From Verrucomicrobiales bacterium (GTDB lineage Bacteria; Verrucomicrobiota; Verrucomicrobiia; Limisphaerales; SXQI01), in the NCBI GenBank assembly GCA_005793025.1, contig SXQI01000106.1, forward strand, positions 1-13,432: 13,432 nt of DNA. Reading direction: 5' to 3'. Both the position numbers and the translations under genes were made by a program. This document shows, one piece after another, positions 7,792-13,432 of this stretch (position 1 is the stretch's first letter; each line of letters starts with the position of its first letter). The notes under the pieces are model-generated. The model had not been told where the DNA came from. It did no database searches and saw only the letters and a program-made list of their open reading frames with translations.

Positions 7792-8466
7792 ATGTCCCAG
7801 CCCGTCCCATCCATCAAGCCGATCAGGAACTCATCATTGCTTCAGTCCCGCCTCAATGATCATGTCGATCGGTTGTTGCGATGTCGCCGATGTCCTTTGA
7901 TGCATCCAATTCCTGTTTCTGGCGGTCCGGTGGTCAGTCCCATCATGCTGGTGGGTCAAGCCCCGGGAGACAAGGAACCCGTGGCCGGTCGACCGTTTGC
8001 TTGGACTGCAGGGAAGACGCTTTTTCGGTGGTTTCAGGAGGGTTGCGGGATTAGCGAGTCTCAGTTTCGGTCGATGATTTACATGGCGGCGGTGTGTCGA
8101 TGTTTTCCGGGGAAGAAATCCACTGGAGGCGATCGTGTGCCGAGTCCCGAGGAGATTATGCAATGTGGATCGTGGTTGGCCGCAGAAATTGCATTATTGA
8201 AGCCGTCGTTGGTGATTCCCGTTGGTAAATTGGCTATCCAACAATTCCTCCCACCCGCTCCGTTAAATGATGTGATTGGGCGAGAATGGCAGGGATCTAA
8301 TGGTGAGGTAAGTTTTACGGTCATCCCGTTGCCACATCCTTCAGGGGCAAGTCCATGGCATCGGATGGAGCCCGGGAAAACGTTGTTGCAGGCTGCCTTG
8401 AAGAGGGTTAGGGAGAATCCATCGTTCGCCAAACATTTCAAGGGACTAACTTCCCTATCGGTCTAG
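7792..8466 (+). CDS. Uracil-DNA glycosylase superfamily protein (family 4-like, Fe-S)
   Basis: From the ATG at 7792 the protein is 224 residues, a normal size for this group. It should remove uracil, or a related damaged base, from DNA as the first step of base excision repair. Visible features are CRRC at 31-34, the motif GQAPGDKEPVAGRPFAWTAG at 55-74 (matching the family 4 pattern GEAPGxxE...GRPF...AG), VCRCFPGK at 101-108, a cysteine at 125 after PSPEE, KPSLVIPVGKLAIQ at 137-150, and LPHPSGAS at 180-187 as the second active-site motif. C31, C34, C102 or C104, and C125 are candidate ligands of a 4Fe-4S cluster. The frame extends upstream to 7651, but that part overlaps the divergent gene and its promoter and does not resemble the family. 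No Shine-Dalgarno is visible. It is divergent from the cytochrome operon and converges on the Sua5 gene. Confidence 0.88.
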   Translation: MSQPVPSIKPIRNSSLLQSRLNDHVDRLLRCRRCPLMHPIPVSGGPVVSPIMLVGQAPGDKEPVAGRPFAWTAGKTLFRWFQEGCGISESQFRSMIYMAAVCRCFPGKKSTGGDRVPSPEEIMQCGSWLAAEIALLKPSLVIPVGKLAIQQFLPPAPLNDVIGREWQGSNGEVSFTVIPLPHPSGASPWHRMEPGKTLLQAALKRVRENPSFAKHFKGLTSLSV

Positions 8467-9491
8467 GCGGCGGCTCGTCTCAACCGATCGTGGATGCCTT
8501 CCCAGCCGGCTTCCGCAGGGGGCAGTTCCACGACGATGCACGTTACGCCTAGGGCATCGCATCCGTGTAACTCAGCATAAATCGCACGGGCGTAAGCGTC
8601 GGGATCCCTAGGAAGGATTGAGACCCCTTGGTAATCTTTGCTGAGAGGAATATTCTCAAAGGCAATGACTCTCACCTCGTTGTGTCGCCAGTGATGGGTT
8701 GCTAATTGGTCGCGGAGGTGTGGTTCGGAGTCCCAATTCCACAGCAGCAGTTTTCCACGCGGCGAGTAATGTTTTTCCAGAAGTCCAGGGCTGCGCAAAG
8801 TTCCTACAGGAGAAAGGGCCTCGTCGGAAGGATTCGGTGTGGCACCATCCGCAATTCGAAGGATAGTCTCGGAACGAATCATCCCCGGGCGTAAGACTTT
8901 GGGTTGAGCCCCTGTGACATCGACCACAGTCGATTCGATCCCCACACCACACGGCCCCCCATCAATAATCAACGATATCCGATCCCCAAGGCTCGATTGG
9001 ACGTGTGCTGCGGTTGTGGGCGAAATTGCATTGGCGAGGTTCGCACTCGGAGCTGCGAGAGGGAAATCACAGGCCTGAATCACTGCTTGGATGAATGGAT
9101 GAGAAGGCCAACGGATGCCAACGGTTGAGCCTTCAGCAGTTACATTCACCGGGATTCGAGGAGATTTCTGAACGACTAGGGTGAGAGGGCCTGGCCAACA
9201 ATGTTGTGCGAGTCGATCGGCTACTCCCGGCCAACGAGCTACACAAGAGTGGATCATTGGCCATCCGGCGACATGAACGATCAAGGGATTGTGGGCGGGT
9301 CGTCCTTTAGCTTCGAAGATTCTGGCCACAGAATCAAAGTCCAACGCGTTCGCGGCAAGACCGTAAACCGTTTCTGTTGGCAATGCGACGACCTCCCCCG
9401 CACGTAGGTGGCGGACGGCTTCATCCACGGCTGCTGCGAAAAGCTCTGGTGTTTCTATGGTCAAAATTTTTGCCACTGAACCAAGTTTCAT
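8463..9491 (-). CDS. tsaC2: L-threonylcarbamoyladenylate synthase, Sua5/YwlC long form
   Basis: This 342-residue cytosolic enzyme makes threonylcarbamoyl-AMP from threonine, bicarbonate and ATP, the first step of the t6A37 modification of tRNAs that read ANN codons. The YrdC-type catalytic domain fills about 14-205: LPTETVYGLAANALD at 37-51, KGRPAHNPLIVHV at 62-74, WPGPLTLVV at 99-107, STVGIRWPSHP at 122-132, PLAAPSANLANAISPT at 144-159, GIESTVVDV at 184-192 and LRPGMI at 200-205. A linker with SPGLLEKHYSP at 234-244 leads into the Sua5 C-terminal domain, so this is the long form rather than the short TsaC type. I chose the ATG at 9491; a TTG at 9521 would add ten unconvincing residues. It is tail-to-tail with the glycosylase gene, sharing a stop palindrome. 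Confidence 0.95.
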   Translation of the reverse strand: MKLGSVAKILTIETPELFAAAVDEAVRHLRAGEVVALPTETVYGLAANALDFDSVARIFEAKGRPAHNPLIVHVAGWPMIHSCVARWPGVADRLAQHCWPGPLTLVVQKSPRIPVNVTAEGSTVGIRWPSHPFIQAVIQACDFPLAAPSANLANAISPTTAAHVQSSLGDRISLIIDGGPCGVGIESTVVDVTGAQPKVLRPGMIRSETILRIADGATPNPSDEALSPVGTLRSPGLLEKHYSPRGKLLLWNWDSEPHLRDQLATHHWRHNEVRVIAFENIPLSKDYQGVSILPRDPDAYARAIYAELHGCDALGVTCIVVELPPAEAGWEGIHDRLRRAAA

Positions 9492-9620
9492 AGACTTCGA
9501 TTCGAAAACTCGCGAGAACAATTCTGAGAATTTAAAAATCCTAGCAGGATCGTCGTTCGTGTCGGAAACAATTGCACGTGGTTCTTTACGGTCTCGATTG
9601 GTTTTGTTATCTCAGTTTTC
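9492..9620. promoter_or_regulatory. Divergent intergenic region of 129 bases, promoters not resolved
   Basis: This spacer separates the Sua5 gene (leftward) from the membrane fusion gene (rightward), so it should hold two promoters. I found no convincing -35/-10 pair in either direction. It does contain alternating short elements near 9516-9530 (GAA, TTC, GAA spaced by three bases). Part of this is the inverted repeat AATTC-TGA-GAATT at 9520-9532. A CTCGCGAG palindrome lies at 9509-9516. These are weak operator candidates only. Confidence 0.3.
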
Positions 9621-12600
9621 ATGCCCAATGGAAAAACCATTTCGAGAGTGGTCACCGCCTGTTTTTTTATTTCTGGAGTCGCTGGTTTGATCTACCAGTT
9701 GGCTTGGTCTCGATACCTCGCCCTTTTTCTGGGGCATACCAGCTATGCTGTAGTAGCGGTGCTTGTTGCGTTCATGGGTGGCTTGGCTCTAGGGAATGCT
9801 TGGCTTGGCTCGGTAGTAGACCGTTCCCGTCGACCTTTGGCTTTTTACGCATGGCTTGAAATCGGGATCGCCATTTACGCATTTCTTTTCCCCTATTACT
9901 TCGAGATTTGTCACAATTACTACGTCGTCCTAGCTCGGAGTTTTTCGGCAGGGGAATCCACACTCCTCATACTTAAATTCGTTTTCAGCTTGTTTCTCGT
10001 CTTGATTCCAACGGCGATGATGGGTGCAACGTTTCCGGCACTCACTCGATTTGTGACCCGTTCAATTAACGAGCTGCGTGGCAAGGTTGCATGGCTTTAT
10101 TGCATCAACAGTTTGGGGGCGGTCGTAGGGTGTTTTGTTGCGGATTATTGGTGGATTCCCCGATTTGGGCTTGAGCTAAGCCTCTTGGGAAGTGGTTTGT
10201 TGAACTTACTGGTCGGCATCTGTGCATTAGGGCTATCGAAGATGGTTTTCGAGGGAGAACGAACGCTTCCCATCGAGGAAAATCAACCGGTTAGCGAGAC
10301 CGAAGTATTCACACCACGCGAACTACGATTGGCATTTTGGGCGATCGGTTTATCGGGTTTCGTCGCGATGCTCTATGAGGTGGCTTGGACACGGTTGCTC
10401 GCTCTCGCCTTGGGATCAAGCACCCACGCTTACACCTTGATGCTAGTCACGTTCATTTTGGGAATCGCAGCTGGTGGTGCCGTGGTCGCCCGTTACAAGG
10501 GTTTGAGGAACTCATTGGAGGCTTTTGGTTGGGCAGAAGCAGCCCTTGCTGGTGCAGTGCTGATTTCGATGTTCGGGTATGAATTCCTTCCCTACGGACT
10601 CGTTGTTGTGACACGTCACATCGCACGCACTCCGGATTCCTATCCGCTTTATGAAATGGTTCAGGCGAGTATGTGTCTCGCAGTGATGTTCATTCCGGCC
10701 CTGTGTCTCGGGATGACCTTACCTTTGGCGAGTCGAATCGCAACCGCAGGCCTCGCTCACACAGGACGCTCGGTTGGAAGAGTGTTTGCCGTGAACACCG
10801 CCGGGACGGTGCTTGGAGCGGGTCTCACAGGTCTCCTCTTCATGCCGATGCTCGGGTTGTCACGAACTTTTGCTCTCGGTGTCGTCGCCAATGCGTTCAT
10901 AGCGCTCCTCATCTTGAGAAGGAACGCAAATCTAAGACAAACTTTGGTTGCGGGCTCTGTCAGTGGGTTTTTATTTTTATTGATTGTGGGTTTCTATTTT
11001 GAACCTCGTTGGCAAGGAGCCTTCTCCTATGGATGGTGGCGTGCTCAAGCAGTGCCTAAATCGTTTGCTGAGTTTCGTCAACAATCCGAAAGTTTGGCAA
11101 TCCGTTATTATCGTGATGGTGCAAGCGCAACTGTGACCGTAAATGCACAGGTGCAAGGGAACAAAACCAATCTGTTCATGAGAGTGAATGGCAAGGTGGA
11201 TGCCTCAAGTCAGGGGGATCATTTTACCCAGTTGCTCCTTGGTCACATCCCCATGATTCTGCGTCCCACATCGACCAATGCATTGGTCATCGGTTTGGGT
11301 AGCGGGATGACTTGTGGAGCCATCCTTCGGCATCCCACAATCCAAAGCCTGACTGCAGTGGAGATTTCTCCTGAGATAGGTGAGGCAGCGCGTTTTTTTG
11401 GAGAATTCAACGATCATGCCTTGGACAATCCTCGATTTCACTTGCTTAAGGAGGATGCCAAATCGTTCCTCAAGATAAGCGATCAACGGTTCGATATCAT
11501 TGTGAGCGAACCTTCCAATCCTTGGATGGCTGGGGTCGCGGGAGTTTTCAGTCAGGAGTATTATCAAGACTGCGCTCAACACCTGGCTCCTGATGGCATG
11601 ATGGTTCAGTGGTTACAAATCTACGAGTCGAGCGACGAAGTTTTCTCGATGGTTCTAAGGACGTTTAGCTCAGTGTTTCCATCAGTTTCCATCTGGAGAA
11701 CCCAGTCGGGTGATCTTGCGTTGGTTGGTTCTCGGATCCCTCCGGTAATCGATCTAGTGAGTTCAAAAAAACGCTTCGATGAAGCGTCCATCCAAAAGGA
11801 TATGGAACGAATCGATATTCAGACATTTCCTGTCTTCCTATCCCTTGAAATTGCATCGTTCGACAATGGTGGAACCTTCGTCTCAGCGGATGGTCCGATC
11901 CATAGCGACTACTTTCCGGCACTGGAATATGAGGCTCAAAGGGCGTTTTTTGTCCGGCAATCTTCGGAGCTTTGGTCGACTTTTAAAGAGGCCTGGAGCC
12001 CGCGTAATTTACTCCTCCTCAGTCGGTACCTTGAACGTCAACCATTGAACTCAGCAGATTTTCGTGGTTTTGCTCTACGAGTCGCTGGAGGGGATGATGT
12101 GGACGCGCGAATCTCCAATAGTTTTTATCTTGAATGGCTCAAGTTCGGAGAAATGCCCGAACTCGCCCTACAGTTTTCTGAGAACTTACCCAACACTCAA
12201 GCAGCCTCGGTCTTGCACGAGCAACGGTGGAAGAATCAGGCAGCCACGGTTCTCCAACAGGCTACCGCGGACACGGAAGGATTGAAATCGTGGGAGCGTG
12301 TGCTGCTGAGGGCATACCGCCAGAAGCGGTCTATTCTTCATCAACCCAATGTCGACGATTTGGTTCAAACCATTCAGAAACTAAAAAAACTGGATCCCAC
12401 GAATTACCGTGTTTATCAGTTGCACGAAGCCGAGTTGGCTTGGGATAAAGGGGATGCTGCTACCTGTTTTCGAATGGGAAAAGAGGCGTTGTCAGCTTCG
12501 GCAACGAACGTCGGCCAACAGGCATTCGAACAGGATCTGATGGCTCCAAGGGTGGTTCTGACTTTGATGATCGAACATCTTCATCGGACTCGCCAATGGA

Positions 12601-12731
12601 GCGAGGCGGCGGGTTGGGTCAAAGCTGCCAGCCAGCAAAAATTCCTCGATCGCGATCGCAATTTTTATCCGCCACTGGAGCGTGTCTGTCGGAAGGTTAC
12701 CATGATGCTCGCTCAAAACTCTGGGCGATGA
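9621..12731 (+). CDS. Membrane protein fused to spermidine-synthase-like domain
   Basis: This 1036-residue protein belongs to the group usually named fused MFS/spermidine synthase. Residues about 10-460 are strongly hydrophobic, with roughly a dozen or more membrane spans forming two related halves. Residues about 490-705 form a Rossmann-type spermidine-synthase-like domain: VIGLGSG at 556-562, AVEISPE at 579-585, KEDAKSF at 610-616 and SEPSNPW at 629-635. In true aminopropyltransferases the last region carries the catalytic aspartates (DSTDP-like). Here those positions are Ser and Asn, so polyamine synthesis is unlikely and the real substrate is unknown. After HSDYFPALEYEA at 761-772, a mostly helical tail of about 260 residues follows, possibly TPR-like. 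The ATG at 9621 starts just before the first membrane segment; no Shine-Dalgarno is seen. The gene is probably transcribed alone and overlaps rsmA tail-to-tail. Confidence 0.88.
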   Translation: MPNGKTISRVVTACFFISGVAGLIYQLAWSRYLALFLGHTSYAVVAVLVAFMGGLALGNAWLGSVVDRSRRPLAFYAWLEIGIAIYAFLFPYYFEICHNYYVVLARSFSAGESTLLILKFVFSLFLVLIPTAMMGATFPALTRFVTRSINELRGKVAWLYCINSLGAVVGCFVADYWWIPRFGLELSLLGSGLLNLLVGICALGLSKMVFEGERTLPIEENQPVSETEVFTPRELRLAFWAIGLSGFVAMLYEVAWTRLLALALGSSTHAYTLMLVTFILGIAAGGAVVARYKGLRNSLEAFGWAEAALAGAVLISMFGYEFLPYGLVVVTRHIARTPDSYPLYEMVQASMCLAVMFIPALCLGMTLPLASRIATAGLAHTGRSVGRVFAVNTAGTVLGAGLTGLLFMPMLGLSRTFALGVVANAFIALLILRRNANLRQTLVAGSVSGFLFLLIVGFYFEPRWQGAFSYGWWRAQAVPKSFAEFRQQSESLAIRYYRDGASATVTVNAQVQGNKTNLFMRVNGKVDASSQGDHFTQLLLGHIPMILRPTSTNALVIGLGSGMTCGAILRHPTIQSLTAVEISPEIGEAARFFGEFNDHALDNPRFHLLKEDAKSFLKISDQRFDIIVSEPSNPWMAGVAGVFSQEYYQDCAQHLAPDGMMVQWLQIYESSDEVFSMVLRTFSSVFPSVSIWRTQSGDLALVGSRIPPVIDLVSSKKRFDEASIQKDMERIDIQTFPVFLSLEIASFDNGGTFVSADGPIHSDYFPALEYEAQRAFFVRQSSELWSTFKEAWSPRNLLLLSRYLERQPLNSADFRGFALRVAGGDDVDARISNSFYLEWLKFGEMPELALQFSENLPNTQAASVLHEQRWKNQAATVLQQATADTEGLKSWERVLLRAYRQKRSILHQPNVDDLVQTIQKLKKLDPTNYRVYQLHEAELAWDKGDAATCFRMGKEALSASATNVGQQAFEQDLMAPRVVLTLMIEHLHRTRQWSEAAGWVKAASQQKFLDRDRNFYPPLERVCRKVTMMLAQNSGR
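9669..10172 (+). repeat. Membrane half-unit 1 of internal duplication (protein-level)
   Basis: This codes residues about 17-184. It shows ISGVAGLIYQLAWSRYLALF near its start, then PTAMMGATFPALTRF, then INSLGAVVGCFVADYWWIPRFGL. The same elements recur in the same order in the second half of the membrane region, so the transporter-like part arose by duplication. Confidence 0.7.
10347..10859 (+). repeat. Membrane half-unit 2 of internal duplication (protein-level)
   Basis: This codes residues about 243-413. The matching elements are LSGFVAMLYEVAWTRLLALA, then PALCLGMTLPLASRI, then VNTAGTVLGAGLTGLLFMPMLGL. Repeat length and element spacing agree with the first half (about 168 and 171 residues). 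Confidence 0.7.
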
Positions 12732-13432
12732 GGAGAGTCTGGGCAGTCAGTGCATCCGCCAAGGAGTTGAGTAAGAACCACGAATTGACCCAGCGTTACG
12801 GACTCCGCCCGTGCTTGTGGCGAAATCCCCGCAGCCTCCAAGGCCGGGGTCAAACGATCCAACGACCAGTTCATCTTCAGCAGCTTCAGCATCATTTTGC
12901 GCCGCTGTGAGAATCCAAGTTTCACGATTTTGAGAAACACTTTGGTTAATTCAACAGGTAGTAGCGGTGTGGATCGTCGAACAAGAGCGATGCAGGCAGA
13001 GTCCACATCCGGTTCAGGAAAAAAAGATCCCGAAGGTATTTTGAACCATCCGCTCGGTTCGTAGTTCAATTGTAAGAAAAGGCTCAGTTGTCCGTAATCG
13101 TCATCTCCTGCGTTAGCGACAATTCGCTTGGCCACTTCAATTTGAAGCGTGGCGACTAGACGCGTGGGGCCTTTTGGATCTAGGGCCAAATCCACGAGGA
13201 GAGGGGAAGCGACGGAGTAAGGGAGGTTTGCTACTAACTTCCAATCGGACCAGTCACGTGGGTTGGCCCGTAAATATGCTAGAGCATCACCGTGGATTAG
13301 TTCCAAATGCGTTGCATTCGCAAAGCGTCGCTTCAAATAGCTAACCAATCGTTGATCCAATTCAATTGCGCAGACGGAACGAGCCCGTGCTAGTAACTGT
13401 TCGGTTAGCGGGCCCAATCCGGGGCCAATCTC
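12713..13432 (-). CDS. rsmA: 16S rRNA dimethyladenosine transferase RsmA (KsgA), partial
   Basis: The frame is open from the right edge to a TGA at 12713-12715, giving 239 residues; about 30-50 N-terminal residues lie beyond the window. RsmA dimethylates two adjacent adenines in the 3' terminal hairpin of 16S rRNA (A1518 and A1519 in E. coli numbering), using S-adenosylmethionine, late in small-subunit assembly. The fragment begins inside motif I (EIGPGLGPLTEQLL) and continues with the acidic SAM-binding residue in AIELDQRL, then GDALAYL. The catalytic NLPY lies in LVANLPYSVASPLL. The substrate-binding region FFPEPDVDSA follows, and the C-terminal helical domain contains FSQRRKMML. All the expected motifs in this stretch are intact. 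The 3' end overlaps the membrane fusion gene by 19 bases. Confidence 0.95.
   Translation of the reverse strand, partial: EIGPGLGPLTEQLLARARSVCAIELDQRLVSYLKRRFANATHLELIHGDALAYLRANPRDWSDWKLVANLPYSVASPLLVDLALDPKGPTRLVATLQIEVAKRIVANAGDDDYGQLSLFLQLNYEPSGWFKIPSGSFFPEPDVDSACIALVRRSTPLLPVELTKVFLKIVKLGFSQRRKMMLKLLKMNWSLDRLTPALEAAGISPQARAESVTLGQFVVLTQLLGGCTDCPDSPHRPEF

Noticed and set aside
8079..8441. Minus-strand open frame of 120 codons opposite the glycosylase
   Set aside because: The plus-strand frame carries all glycosylase motifs; this is a shadow frame.
9492..9521. TTG start for the Sua5 gene at 9521
   Set aside because: The added ten residues have no family similarity, and an ATG at 9491 gives the normal length.
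13250..13417. Apparent complete rsmA start at 13417
   Set aside because: The codon is TTG inside motif I (GPGLGPL), and the reading frame continues to the window edge, so the gene is truncated by the window.
1..13432. CRISPR array, transposon ends, tRNA or rRNA genes
   Set aside because: No regularly spaced direct repeats, transposase-like frames, or tRNA/rRNA-like sequences were seen by eye on either strand; gaps between genes are all under 130 bases.

Overview
This 13.4 kb window is densely coding, with no gap over 300 bases. It looks like the chromosome of a PVC-superphylum bacterium, Verrucomicrobiota or Planctomycetota. The main reason is the family content: two large secreted proteins with a planctomycete-type cytochrome c motif plus DUF1549 and DUF1553, followed by a Tat-exported DUF1501 protein. 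This set is characteristic of those phyla. Base composition is moderate and the genes lack clear Shine-Dalgarno sites. I cannot place it more finely from sequence alone. No RNA gene, CRISPR array, transposase or integration site was seen.

Left region (1-7668, minus strand) is a three-gene operon. A 1127-residue PSCyt1/DUF1549/DUF1553 protein (4285-7668) is followed after 8 bases by a 1081-residue paralogue (1031-4276). That gene overlaps by ATGA the start of a DUF1501 protein, which runs off the left edge. All three have export signals (two Sec-like, one Tat-like), so they should work in the periplasm or at the cell surface. Each large protein has two CXXCH motifs. They differ in added modules: the first has a C-terminal beta-rich insertion, the second has two tandem discoidin-like repeats in the middle. 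The biochemical role of these families is not established.

Middle region (7669-9620). A short divergent intergenic region holds a sigma70-like promoter for the operon and a perfect 13-bp palindrome overlapping its -10 box. To the right lies a plus-strand uracil-DNA glycosylase superfamily gene with four candidate Fe-S cysteines. It converges on a minus-strand Sua5-type threonylcarbamoyl-AMP synthase gene. Their two stop codons share one CTAG tetranucleotide.

Right region (9621-13432). A 1036-residue membrane protein combines a duplicated membrane unit, a spermidine-synthase-like fold without the usual catalytic aspartates, and a helical tail. It converges, with a 19-base overlap, on rsmA (ksgA), the 16S rRNA dimethyladenosine transferase gene, which is cut by the right edge.

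The glycosylase, Sua5 and RsmA genes are housekeeping genes for repair, tRNA modification and ribosome maturation. They show no functional link to the cytochrome operon. No clearly new multi-gene defence or mobile system is visible. The least understood parts are the cytochrome/DUF operon and the membrane spermidine-synthase-like fusion.
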